A stretch of 64,000 nt of DNA from Patagioenas fasciata (taxonomy: Eukaryota > Chordata > Aves > Columbiformes > Columbidae), in contig NC_092520.1 of NCBI RefSeq assembly GCF_037038585.1, forward strand, positions 60,974,501 through 61,038,500. Direction: 5' to 3'. The notes beneath the pieces were generated by a model. It ran no database searches, was not told the DNA's origin, and was given only the letters and a program-made list of their open reading frames with translations. Position 1 is the stretch's first letter; each line of letters opens with the position of its first letter. A program made the position numbers and the translations under genes. Below are positions 1-12,688 of this stretch, in pieces.

Positions 1-3000
1 ATACCCAATATCAGAGGTTTCCAACAATTCTTATTTTGCTCTTTTTTTTTTTTTTTGAGTACTCTTATTATTTCCAATTATTTAACTTTTCTTCTCCAAA
101 CATTCTTATTGTGTCTCTAGTAATTTTCATCATCTGTTTTTAAATTGGCTTGTTTTCTGTAATTTTTTAAAAAAAGAAAAAGGTGTGGCATAATCAAAAC
201 ATATAATTCCATCAGATTAGGTAAAATCAATGTATCTTTTACAACTGTATTTTGTTATTTTGTTTTCCAGTTAGCTGAAATGGAAGTAAGCGTAAGACAG
301 TTTCAAGTGAATCCTAAGAGATGGGAGCTAAGACTGAAAGACCTGTAGGAAAAGATCTAGATGCAATAGACCAAGAAGAAAAGCAACATGAAATAAAAGA
401 TGAGTTTTTCTTTCTATCCAAAGAGCTTCACCTCCTAAAACTCAGTGGGGTTTAGAATCTTAAAACATTTTTGAAAAAAATAATTTGCTGATCTTTAGCA
501 ATATCTCAACAGGAAGGTATGGACCATGGCTTTCCTTCTTTACTTTTCAGGGTGTTACAATGATGTTAAAAACCGAGCTGCTGTTACGGGGCTCTCAGCT
601 CTCTAAACGCCAAATGACATGAGAGGGAGAGTGCCGAACCACTTTCACTGCCTGCCATAGCTCTTCAATGCCTCACTCAAAGCCCTGACAGAAGACAGAG
701 AAAAACAAGTACTTTACGCTGAATTATTATTAAATTAGATATTTTACTTGGGTAAAAAAGGCAATTTAAAAATTCGTATAGATTTTTTTCAGGAATGTTC
801 ACTATGGTCACTGTCCAGAAGGATGAAAATACGACATGGATAATAGGCTATCTACAGGCTCTTTGTGAGACAAAGTACATCTTTCAGCAGAACACATTTT
901 TTCAAGGTTAGCTGCTCAGGACTTAATGAGATGAAATATGTAATTTAGAAGCATGAACATGGTTTCATCTAGCTTCATCCACGACAAACAACGTAGTCGA
1001 ATAGTCACTATGGAGATACCTTTTTCTGCTTCCTGCTTACAGCATTTTCTCATCCCGCAGTAGCTGTTTCAGAAGACTCGATGGAGCAGGCTAGGTTTAT
1101 GATTGCCACCTGGTGGCTACTAAAGAAAATCAATTACTTTTTAAAAAGCTACAGGATTATTAAGGAATAGCAGTACTGAAGGTGCTTTAGTAAAAAAAGC
1201 ATTTCTGGAGGTTCAGATGGTATCCTGTGGAAAAGCCAACTGAAATTATATAGGGAAATGTATACAAAAATTCTTTACCTCACTTTTGTTTTTGTTAAAG
1301 AATATTTAGATGTTAAAAGAGAACCAACACACTGAGTGTGAGCTGAGACTTAGTCAATATGTAACTCATGAGGGGCTCCCTGAACTACCTTCCATCAACA
1401 TACACAGACGGTAAATTCTTAAGGGCTGGAATTTGTTTGGAATGTAACTTATTTATAAGCAGTAGCACTGTTTATAAACAATGAAAACCAACAACAAAAT
1501 CCCTGCAACGTTCATTTCCTGCATTTGTTGTTCAACTTACATTTACAATCAGATGCTAGGGGAACTTCTATTATGGAAATAACAATTAGGGCAAGCAAAG
1601 AACATATGTTGTCAAATTTAAAATGCTGGATTACAAATCTCCCTTCTGGTTTATGATGAACTCAGTATCAGTGACTGTTCAGGCTTACTGTAATGAAAAA
1701 CCAAAGGAAATTGCATTATTAAGTCACCAGCAAATGTCCAACTGTTTCAAATAACATACTAGTGGTACTTTAAAAGAAATTAATTAAATTCATGACTCTG
1801 GGATCACTATGCCATTTGAAAATAGCTAGAACAGGTTAGATTTTTTTTTTTTTTCCTGTGATCTAAAAAAAAAAAAAAAAAGAAAAAAGTATTTGAATAA
1901 AGAAAATATTTAAATGCAAAGTAAAATACTGGGATTTGGAAATCCTGTGCCTCATGGTAGATGCAAAGTCTGACTCTGCCTTCTTCTTCTCTGGGCCAGT
2001 TGTCCTGAGCAGGCACATCCCTGGAGGATCATCTTTTGGAAAGAGGAGGTAATGAGTCATGAAATTCCTGGATGTGATGGATGATATGAAATGTATTACA
2101 GCAAGACACTGAGACTTGAAGAAGAAAAAGGATGTGAAGCAAGCAAACTTATCTGCCCTCTTGCCGTGTGACAGTATTCACTAGCCTGAAAGTGAGGACA
2201 CATGCATGAAGCATACAGATCTCAGTCACAGGAAGAAATTGAACCACCATCATCCACATGTTACATACATGTAAACCACTTTATTGAAAAAAGTACGAGA
2301 GTGTGTAGTAATACATGGAGGGGAACAGCAAAGAAGATGAGAAAGAGAAAGGAATTTTTTTCCCTCTAATATTATAAAGATTGCTAAATCTCTTCTCCTC
2401 TCTTTTAATATAATTCTTGGGTATTTGGAGAAAAAGCAAGGATGCCTCACATGAGGAGAAGAATTACATTTGATATTCTTGCATATATTCTTCCTGCCTT
2501 ATTGAAGATGGTGTTCAAATCCTGGGGAGAAGATTATTTTAAAATTTTGGAATTCTTATGGGTATGGAGAATAAGGAAGTTTTATGTTTCCTCTAACTAG
2601 CTTAGATAATTTTCTGAATATGTTTATATTCAATGAAGAACTTTATTTTCCCACACATTTTATAGAGCCTTTTTATCTGACTCAGAGCTGTAGATTTGCT
2701 GTAGAGCTGGTATGAGATGTTAGATAGGCACTGCAAGCCTCAATTTGCATTAGATTTATTTGTTTATTTAATTCATTATACTTATAATGGATGCGTTAAT
2801 GTACTTCATTTGGAGTAAATTTTTTTTTATTGAGTTGAGTTTTAAATTTTGGCACTTCAGGGATATCTCTTAAGGAGTGAAATGAGATCTGAATTAAAAA
2901 TGAGACAGAGCATTAACACTTAAATGGGAATTCTGATTACCAGAAGAGGATGTTGTTCAGCTCTAGGTCTTTGATTCAGTTGTACATGATATAGGACCTG

Positions 3001-5229
3001 GCAGAATAATTCAGCTCCAAGTTTCTAAATTCAAAGGTTTATTAAGCAAAAGACTGTTCAGTCACTATGAAACATTTGTTGCATATCCATCTTTAAATAA
3101 AATGTGCAAGCTCAAAGTCAGAATAGATTGGTGTTGCTGTTGAACTTAGTGCTCTGGCTCAAGATGAAGAAACAATTCGTAACTTCTTTCCTATGGGTAA
3201 ATTTTGTGCTTCTGGAAGATATAGTATCAACAGCTATGACATCTCATGTAATAATAATAAGCAGAAAAAATCCACCTCAAATCCCATGAAACTAGTGCAA
3301 TCTGGAAAGCCTCCATGGAGCAGCTGTGAAACTACTTCCTGATTGGCAGGATTCCTCCGGCTCAGTATTACTAGCACTCTGAGTAACCAAAAATTGCCTA
3401 CATGTATGAGTAGAAATTTAAAATATTCATGAAGCTAAGAATCACATACTGGGATTATGAGGGAAAAAATTCCAGACTAGTTTATCATAGACAAATCAGA
3501 GTAACTTTGATCCTATTGTGTTCTGTCAAAAGGGGTGGGAGTAAGAGTGCCACCCGATCTTGGACCTAGAGGATTTGAGCTGTATGGATGTATCAGTACC
3601 AAACAAGCCACGGTACCAGTTTCTTTCAATTTCCCTAAAACATGAGTTAAACTTCCAGGTTTTTTAAGTCACATGAGTTTAAACTGACTGTGACATGGCT
3701 TCCATGTATGATTCGATATTTCAAAACACTAAGGGTTTGGATGTGGTTCTTAGCACACATTCTGTTTTTTGGCAATTATGTTTTTTACAGCTCTCTGTGG
3801 AAGACTTGAATTCTTATAATGTGGTAACAATATTAGGGCATCTTGAAGAAAATATATAATTATGTGTCATTTTGATAAAACAGGAATGCACAGTACTCCA
3901 TTAACTGATATGAAAAGAAAATATATTTAATTTGAAGTTGACACTGATTTTTCCACGTGTGAATATAAGGGTTAGTATAATAAAGTTATTATTGACAAGA
4001 AAGGTGTATTTCTTATATTGCGTAATTTGGATCAATCAAAAGTAAGTTTATTAATACTTTTTCCTATTGGTTACATCCAGTTCTTACTGCAGCACTGCTG
4101 TAGCTTTGCTGTATACTTCAATTTATTTAATATAACTGATTGTTTTCCCCCTTTATATTTCCCCCCAAATATGAAATTTTTGTTGGCTCAGAAAAAAAAG
4201 GCAAGTACACTCATTTGCTGCAGAGATGTAACAAGAACTATATTTTTTATGTTAATTTTTATGCTGGGAACATAATCTTAGGGCAGTGTTATCAAGTACA
4301 AGAGGACTGTTTACCTTATGAAGAGAAGTGATTTTCCAGAGTAGTCTGGAAAATTAGTTTTGGTAGTAGCTGAGGATGCCTTAAAAATAGTGAAAACCAA
4401 ACCAAACTAAACCAAATGACGTGAAACAATAAACCCCTCAAAATGAAAAATAATTTTCATAATGACAAAAAAAATACTAAAACCTTGAACCAGATTTTGG
4501 TTTGTTCAGGAAATTTTGTTTGTCACTTTTAATTTTCTTCTTACATTCTAGACTCTCACTTGCTAGTGTACCAAACACAGACTTCCACTTGGCTTTACAC
4601 TGCTACACAAAATGTATTATTAAATTTCATACAGGATTATGTGCCTATGCCTAGTTGTTCTTTTCCTAGTGTCTGACAGCGTATCCCTCTAGTACATTTA
4701 CCTGTACTTCCAGTTTTAGTTATTTCTGAAATCTGGATGTTCTTCTGAATTCTTAGACTTCCTGGTTGATTTACTAGGAGGGAGGAAAACCTCCACTTGA
4801 AACCTCACAGACAATCCAGAAAATATTTCTGTAGCAGGAGAAAATGTAAAGCATAAAATATTTGCCTAAATAGCTTTTCCAGCTCTATGTACTACATAGG
4901 AAATCAGGATACAGACCATAGAGAGCCTTCAAAAAACCTTGTATTTTGTATGAATCTTCATAAGCTGGAAGAACAGAGTCTGGTCTTAACAGGACATGAA
5001 AGGAGGTGCACAGTTGTGCAGCTTTGCTCCTGGTAGCTTTTTAAAATCTTCCAAGAAAATTATGGCTGAGGAATAGCATAAGTAAAATGTCTGACTATGA
5101 ATATTACTCTGGTTTAATTGTTTTTGTGACAAACTTACCTGAAGATCTTCATTAAATCCTTGTTAGATTAAAATAATGTTGAGATGAAGGCATCTACGTA
5201 TTTGACAAGAAGAGATATACTCCCATTCT
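1..5229. other. AT-rich non-coding stretch
   Basis: No recognisable gene. Frames are short and broken by many stops on both strands. It holds a T15 tract at 42-56, a T14/A17 inverted pair at 1841-1881, and an imperfect A/C-rich run at about 4393-4418. One good-looking splice acceptor (a pyrimidine-rich run ending in TTTTCCAG at 263-270) precedes two short abutting open frames; it is treated as a finding, not a gene. Nothing here distinguishes intron from intergenic DNA. Confidence 0.7.
1841..1881. repeat. Inverted poly-T / poly-A pair
   Basis: T14 at 1841-1854 is followed by a 10-base spacer and A17 at 1865-1881. The tracts are complementary, so a single strand or transcript could fold into a U:A hairpin. 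It may equally be two independent slippage tracts. Confidence 0.8.
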
Positions 5230-6283
5230 GGAAAGATAAAGATTTCTGAGTGCAAACCTCTCAAGTCTCTGAACTTCAAGCCAGGGACTAGGGGAATGAA
5301 GTCCCACCCATTGTAAATGAAGGTCAGATTCCAAGACTACCTGAGGCATCTGAACATTTGAACAGAATCTATTTAATATCTTTACCAATGAAAGAGTGTG
5401 ACTGAATGCAACCTCAACAAGTTTGTAGCTGACATCAAGCTGAGTAGTGTGGTATGCTTGAGGGAATGCATGCCATCCAGTAGGACCCTGACAGTCTTGA
5501 GGGGTGGACCAGTGTAAACCTCATTAAGTTAAACAGGGTCAAGTGCAAGATCAGGCACTAGGACAGGGACAGTCTCAACTATCAACATAGACTAGGGGAT
5601 GAACAAATTGAGAGCAGCCCTGCAGAGAAGGATTTGGGCATATTGGTGAATGAAAAATTGGACATAAACTGGCAATGTGTGCTTGCATCCCAGAAAGCAA
5701 ATATTTTCCTGGGCTGCATAAAAAGAAACATGGCCAGCAGGTTGAAGGAGGCGATTCTCCCCTTCTATTCCACTCTCAGAGATGCCACCTGGAGTACTGC
5801 ATCCAGCTCTGGTGTTCCCAGTACAAAAAAGACATGGACCTGCTAGAGCAGATCCAGTGGAGGGCCATGAAAATGATTAGAGGGCGGAAACATCTCTCCA
5901 GAACACCTCTCCTATGAAGAAAGGCTGAGAGATTTGGGGTTGTTCAGCCTGGAGAAGGCTCTGGGGATACCTTATTGTGATCTTTCAATGCTTAAAGGGA
6001 GTTTATAAGCAAGATGAATGGAGAGTTTTTACCAAGGCCTGTAGTTACAGAACAGTGTTTTAAACTGAAAGAGGGCAGATGTAAATTTGGCATAAGGAAG
6101 ACATTTTTTTACGATGAGGGCAGTGAGACAAGTTGCTCACAGAAATAATGGATGCCCCATCATTGGAAGTGTTCAAGATCATGTTGGACATGATGATGAA
6201 AGATGTCCCTGTCCATGGCAGGGCAGTTGCACTAGATGATCTCTGAAGGTCCCTTCCAACCCAAAACATTCTATGATTCTATT
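5230..6283 (+). mobile_element. CR1 LINE copy, internally deleted, old
   Basis: Plus-strand CR1 non-LTR retrotransposon remnant. The 3' end is clear: a CTTCCAACCC-type tail runs into two 8-bp terminal units (ATTCTATG, ATTCTATT) at 6268-6283. At 5290-5358 it matches the CR1 ORF2 stretch just before the reverse transcriptase core (a DYLRHLN-like block). At about 5369 it jumps straight to the segment encoding LFNIF, which lies about 200 codons further on in the copy at 45.2-46.9 kb. The intervening RT region is missing. Downstream, translated pieces such as [20 protein letters not shown] (about 5712-5771) show the distal ORF2 domain. Several frameshifts and stops make it non-functional. The 5' limit is uncertain (5220-5290). 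Confidence 0.9.
5634..5917 (+). pseudogene. CR1 ORF2 distal fragment (frameshifted)
   Basis: This is the most readable coding remnant of the CR1 copy. The frame starting at 5634 gives [20 protein letters not shown] and then [20 protein letters not shown], the region C-terminal to the RT palm in CR1 ORF2 proteins. Around 5790 the homology shifts to the frame open over 5675-5917, which encodes a [15 protein letters not shown]-like block. At least one frameshift therefore separates them. It has no RT catalytic residues of its own, because the palm is deleted. The family assignment rests on side-by-side similarity with the intact frame at 45544-46728. Confidence 0.8.
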
Positions 6284-8160
6284 AAATACTCAGAGGATGT
6301 TAAACAGAAATCCATAGTAAGCAAGAGGGCATGGAAGAAGCCTGGATAAGCTAAATGGGCAGAAGTGATGAGCACATGCTTGAAAAATGTTTGAATGATT
6401 TGTCTGGTAAATGCATTTGCTGCTGAAGAACATAGTCCTTCACTTTCAGTCTAGAGCACAGACTAGTGTAGTCTTGTAAAGCTTTATGAAGAAAATTGGA
6501 ACAACTCAACTTTAAACTAAAAATGATGGAAAACATGTTATAAAGAAAAAAAGAAAGATAGGGTTCTTGGAATAGCATTACATATATATCAAAAGCTTAA
6601 TGAGTTTTATTTTGGTTTACCCATATTGTGTTTCATTCTTACCCCCACGTCAATAATGGTGAGTCAGAGAAAATAGTTCATTCTGTGTTCCAAATGGTTT
6701 TCTTAAAATAGGAACCACACTTAACTGGCACTTACTTTATGCCCGATCATGTTGCATACGTAAGTAAAACCTTCATCTTGTTGCAGTTTGGAAGAATTTG
6801 ACCAGAGGTCTGGAATGAAGTTGAGGCCTCGTATTTCCTCCTAGGAAGCTTAATGACAAAGTGGCATTGCCCGTCCACTGTTTTTATTCTACTGAGTCAG
6901 TGAAATTACTCTTATTCATAATGTCTGAAGCTACTCATGGCAGGGACGATCTGGCTTCAAACCATTCTGATATGCAAAAAGCATTTGCAATTAATCTGTA
7001 TTTTGAAATATACAAGTGGTGGTGGACTTCATTCACCCATTGCATGCACGTACCTGTGTGAGCAGATGGTTAGGTCAAAAAGGCTGGTGGCTGTGAAGGT
7101 GTGAGTAGAGATCTCAGGCAGATAACAGGGCTGCGAGGAAACAGCAGGACTTTTGGCTTATTTCCTCACCATATTTACAGCTCAGATTGTTACAAAAAAG
7201 TTTTTGTTTTCACCTGTTGTTTGCCGAAGTACCTTATGCCTGCTTCACCGTATTTTGACTCATCCTATCAGGAGGGTCAGCGTTGATTTCCACAGATGTG
7301 TTACCATCATTTACTGTCACCAAAAATAGTTCCTAAAACATTTGAAGTCTGACTTGTAAAGATCTCTGTACTTACCTCTTCGAACTGTTGTTTCATTATC
7401 AAACTCTTTTAAGAATAACCAATGCTTGTGCGACCAGACAGACAAATATTTAGCACCAAAGATTAATTCAGATCCTTGTTGTAAACTATTGAATATCTCA
7501 TAGCTAATAAATGAACATGTATTTTTGTAGATCTCACAGTATTGAAATCTGACATACACATGATCTAAAAATTAAATGTTTTTCTATTGGTGGTATTATT
7601 TTTTAATTTCTTCTAATTTTATTCCCTTTGTAAGATATCTGGGATAAATAGCTGTAAAATACTAATGCTATGTTATACAGTACAGTCTGGAAAACCAGTT
7701 GCAAATTACCTCCATTTTCCTTTTTTTTAGAGGTAGTTTATGAAATATGTAGCTGCAGTCCAGGTCAGAACATGAGTTTTTTCCTTTTATTTTTTTTTCC
7801 TTTGTTTGTTTGTTTTTCCTTTGACGAAAAAGGAAAACTGTTTAAATTTAATCATTATTTAAAATCATTATACCCTCCCAGCACCTTGGGTTTAATTTCA
7901 TTCACAAATCGCTAGTACCCAAAAAGTCAGACTCACTGTTTGCATCTTTAAATTTATTCTTAGTAGAGCATTATTTTTAGTATGTTTTCACAATCTTCAA
8001 CAGTTTCTGCTGTCATTTTGAAAACAAGTTTTTCTGTGAGTCATTGTAATAAATTATTTCATCAAAGTTCTCTGTAAAAAATTAAAGATAGTATTAGTTG
8101 CTTAACTAAAGTTGCTATAATAATACAATATTTAATATATTATTACAATTTACAGCTTGC

Positions 8161-8340
8161 TTTTTTTTTTTTTTTTTCTGACAGGACCACGTAGCCCTCT
8201 TTTCAATGCTAAGAATCATAGGACATTCCATATAGTTAAAAAACACTGATGCCAGTTTAGCCCGTTTCAAATAAAATCCAGTCCTTAACTCTGAAGAAAG
8301 AAAAAGACAAAAAAACAAACAACAAGCAAAAAAAAAAAAA
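8161..8340. repeat. T17 and A13 tracts in inverted arrangement
   Basis: T17 (8161-8177) and A13 (8328-8340) flank about 150 bp of ordinary sequence. Neither is preceded by a recognisable retrotransposon body, and no target-site duplication is obvious. Confidence 0.7.
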
Positions 8341-11311
8341 GGAAAATGAGAAGGAAACAAGATTAAACACAGTTAATTAAATTTGCTTTTAACATGAGCT
8401 TTCTGTTCATACAATTTGGGAATAACAGAAGACTAGAATAATTTTAATTGCAAATCTGTTAACATAAGCATGTAATTTGTAGCTGCATAGTTCAATAAGA
8501 ATCTTTAAAAGGCAAAAAATCTAGTTTTGAACAAAACAAAGGAAAACAAACAAATGAAATGAAGTAGCATCTGAAGAACTACAGAAATAGTCATTAAGGG
8601 TTAATAATAAATAAATGAAATTATCAGAATTTAATTTTCACTTGTAGGAGTGAAAATATTGTCAAATTTTCAATATTTCTTCTTGTATTTATAATCCTGT
8701 GTAAGTTTTTGCATATTCAAACCCTGAAAGAAGCATGTTAGATTTCAGAAAAAGGAAGGTCTATCAAATCAAAGCTCAAAGCTTTGGCTCATCATGACTT
8801 TTGCATAGAGCTGCAGCTAATTATTTGAAAAACCACTTGGACAAACCTTTGGAACATTTCAATCTTTCAACCGTTCACATGCTTATTTATCTTATCCATG
8901 TGAGTTTATATGTGCTCAAAGGGACCTTGGGCTTTCCAAATCCTCCCTGAAGTCAGTGGAAGGATTTGCGTTAAAACTAGCAGGTTTTGATCCATGGCAT
9001 TTACCCTTGTTCCATCTAAATGAAAAGCATGAGTCCCATTGAATTCAGTGGACCTGTGGACTAGCGATGGATAGGAAACAGATGGGAGAACATCTCTCTG
9101 TGAGTGAAAAAATAAATATTTTTTCTTTCTTTTTTTTATTTTTTTTTCTGCATGTATAGCAAAAATAAAGTAGGAGAGTTTTACATTTAATTTTTCAGAG
9201 GGTTTCTAAGGCAAAAATATGTCCTAAGTCAGACCAGTGGCTGTCAGAGAAAGCAAAAGGTGGAGGGAAGGAAGGAATGGAAGAAAGGACGGACAATTTT
9301 TTTCTTCTTTGATTTTGCTGGTCTTCTCCAAAGCCCACAAATGCTACTGACTATTTTTCCAATTGTTCACAGGCCTGATATTTTCCAGTGGATGTAGCTG
9401 GTCTGCTTTCTTTTCAGATTTTTCCTAGAAAGTTGATTAGTACCACTACCACATAGGAACTTGGTCCTGTAAAGTGCTAGGTGCTCTTCACCATCAAATG
9501 AAATAATTAGAACTAAGCAGACTTGGTAGAAATACCGTATTCCCTGTGCCAATTTTAATAAATGCTGTCAAAATTATGTAATGACACCAGCTTATTGACT
9601 GCTTAATATATTATCTGTAAACATGCCTCAGAGGAGGAAAAGAGCATCTCTCTCCCATGTGCTCAGTAACCACACCTTGCATATTTTTGCTAGGTCAATT
9701 AATAGTTCATTAATTTGTGTCCAATGGAGCAACACCTGAAAAGAAACAGATAAAAATACCTTCTTCTCCTGTTCAGTAAAGAATAACCTGCTGATTAGAG
9801 AGAGGACTGATGTGCCTTCACAGGAAACTCAGTCAACTGCATTCTAGCTGGTAAAGGGTTATCACTTCATTCTCCAGCTGCATTTCATGCTAAAAAGCCA
9901 GAGTAGGAGCCTAAGCCCAGTAAAAAAATTCAGAAACGTGAATCCCTGATTGAGACAGGTACTTCCTGGATGCTCAGAGAACAAGTCTGAAAGGGGAAGG
10001 CTAAAATAAGATTATGCTGTTCAGTGTAGATCACTGGCTCAGGTGGCACCTTCCTCACTAGATTCTCTTTTTATATCGCCAACTCTTATTCTGTATCACT
10101 CTTCATCCAGCTTAATTCAGAGGTGTGTATTTGCCACTTATAAGATACATAAAAGTGTGGTGCTGCAATGCTCAGTGTTGTCCTGACTGAATATACATTC
10201 AAATAAATCTTGCAGCAGTGGATGAAGACATTTTCCTCTACCACCTGCTTCATCCCTCTCACAGAAAGTATCCCTCTCCTTTCTTTAATTTCTCCCAATG
10301 CTAAAGACTCAATGGAAAGGTCTGTGCGCCTGTGTTAGAGATGTCCTAGTCAGCAATCTGGTCATCACCCAGATGCCACTCATTTTGCACTGGTGTGGGA
10401 CATCACGTCTTCTCTTCTGCTTATCCTACTCTGGGACACTAAATCCTGGCAAAATCATCTGGGTGAGCACCTGGGAGAGGTGATGTCTGACCTGCCACAG
10501 AGAGATTTGACAGTGATTCCTGGTCAAATCTCTTGTCTTTTCTGCTGAGACAATCCTCTGTGTGAGAATAGCAAAAGGATTTGAAGATATGCACAGCTGG
10601 TAAAATCTTTACCCTTACTCAGAGGGCTGGTTACAAAGCATGACTGTCATTTTAATCCTGTTTCAGTCTTGTGGGGAGTTCAGTGCATGTATTCCATCTA
10701 AACCACACTAGTGGTTCCTCTGACCTTTGTAATGGGGCCTGACTGAGCCTGAAGGTCTGAGCAGGCCAAGCTCAGGGCAAGAAGAGGAAACTGAGTCACT
10801 TTGTGTATGTTTAAGAGGTGAATGTAGCATTAGGAGAATGTCTAGAAATTGGACTGAAGTGTGGAAGCACAGTCAGCACTTTAAACAGAGATTCTCCTTT
10901 AGGACCCATGACTGAGACCTCCTGCACTACTGACAGCCACTGGAGCTGCTGGGATGGGGTCTGTGCTGGGAACTTTCTGCAAAAGTCAAGGATTTGAATG
11001 AGAAGTCCAGAAGAATAATAACTAAGTTAATAGGAGAAAGGATGGTGGAATGAGCAACAAAATACACCCCTTCCCTCAAAATTTTTTACTTTTCTTATTA
11101 CAAAATATATTTCTGCTGCTGAAATTTTACCTGGAAATTGACACTCCATAGCAAGGAATATAAATACAGTAATTTTGCCCTATTTATTTTATAGGTCTTA
11201 TCCTTTGGCATTTTTACTCTACAGTATTTGTAACAATTGTGGAGAGTATATATTTGTGTCTCTTTTAAAATAGAACTATTTCTATATAGACCTACACCTA
11301 CGTAAGCGTGG

Positions 11312-11330
11312 TTTTTTTTTTTTTTTTTTT
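11312..11330. repeat. T19 homopolymer
   Basis: Uninterrupted run of 19 T. No recognisable retroelement body is attached on the minus strand, where it would be a poly-A tail. Confidence 0.9.
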
Positions 11331-12597
11331 GCATTTCTGTTCTGTTTCGAAGAAGTATAGCTTGTTTCTCAGACAGATTTCCAAGTTGGCCCAGGTCTGG
11401 GTCTTTGTTTTTGTTGTTTTCAGTATCATCACTCAGCAGTTCTCTCTTCCTTCTTCCCCCTCCAGAGAGAGATCAGGCTTGTTAACATTTGAAAAAATAC
11501 TGGAAAATACCGGAAAACTTAGAGGTGTTCTGTAAACATGATTGCTCAAAGTTATTGCAGAACATGTTGGCAAACTAAATCCCTCAATTTAGATGATGTG
11601 AGCTCCAGTCCTATTTGCCATCCAAAAATCTAGTTTTAATGAGAGCTATCCTATTCAGAACTAAACATATTATTTTCCCAAGCTTTTCTAAAACGCTGCT
11701 GTTTCCTGACAGCTTCTGACAGAAAACAGTCTCTTTTTACCTCAGAAAGGCTATTTAGTTTCATCTCTGCAATGACAAGATTTCTGTTAGTTATCCATGT
11801 TCCTAGCTAATATTTGAAACCACTTCTTCACCAAACTAATATGACAGTAGACAACAATAATAAAACTGAACCATTCACCATTAATATGCCATTGCCCTGT
11901 TAAGTTTCATTTGAGTAGGGCCAAACCCAGTGATCCTCTGTTGATGCACTACTCCCACAAACAATTCATGAATGAAGACTATGGGACAACAAATTGAGAT
12001 CTATGTGCTACAGCAAACTTTTCCTGGGTGTGTGCCTGTACCTGTACTGAGCCCCACTGAATTCAGCATGACTTGGAGCCCAGCTGGAAGCTCATCGTGG
12101 GGCTGTGGCACTGGAGATAGACAGTGAAAGCTGCAGCAAGGACCAGACATCTTAAAGCTTCCTTAAAGCTACCTCTACTTCACAAACAAGTTTTGCTTGT
12201 GCTTTGGATAGTAACTTAAGACAAGTTTCACTGTCTAAATTTGTCTTCAGCTCCCACAGTAAGCAGGTATCTTCTGTGCAGAGAGGCAACAAAAAGGACA
12301 CTCATTATCATAACAGAGAGAGCAGAAGACAATGTCCTTGTCTCCCACTTTTTAATCAAAGTGTATAAGCATATAAGCTGAGAGCCACATCACGCACTGG
12401 ACGAAACCTGCCATCTCTGCTGTTTGAAATGCAGCTCTCATTCTTTATCCTTTAATCACTTAGAATAACATTATTTTTAACCCTCAAGAAGGAATTTCTT
12501 GAAAGTCTGTGTTTGGTTTTTATCTATTTTTCCACAGATTCTTTGGCAGCTGATGGCTTTGTTTCATCACTTATAGAACTAAAACTTCATTCTGAAG

Positions 12598-12688
12598 TTT
12601 TTTTGTTTTTTTTTTTTGTTTTTTGTCTTTAAATTATGGTGTGCAGAAGGACAGCCTTCACCTGTTATACTGAAAAAAAAAAAAAAAA
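12598..12688. repeat. T-rich tract and A16 in inverted arrangement
   Basis: An interrupted T tract (12598-12630, including T12 at 12606-12617) is followed about 45 bases later by A16 at 12673-12688. It is similar in layout to the pair at 1841-1881. Confidence 0.75.
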
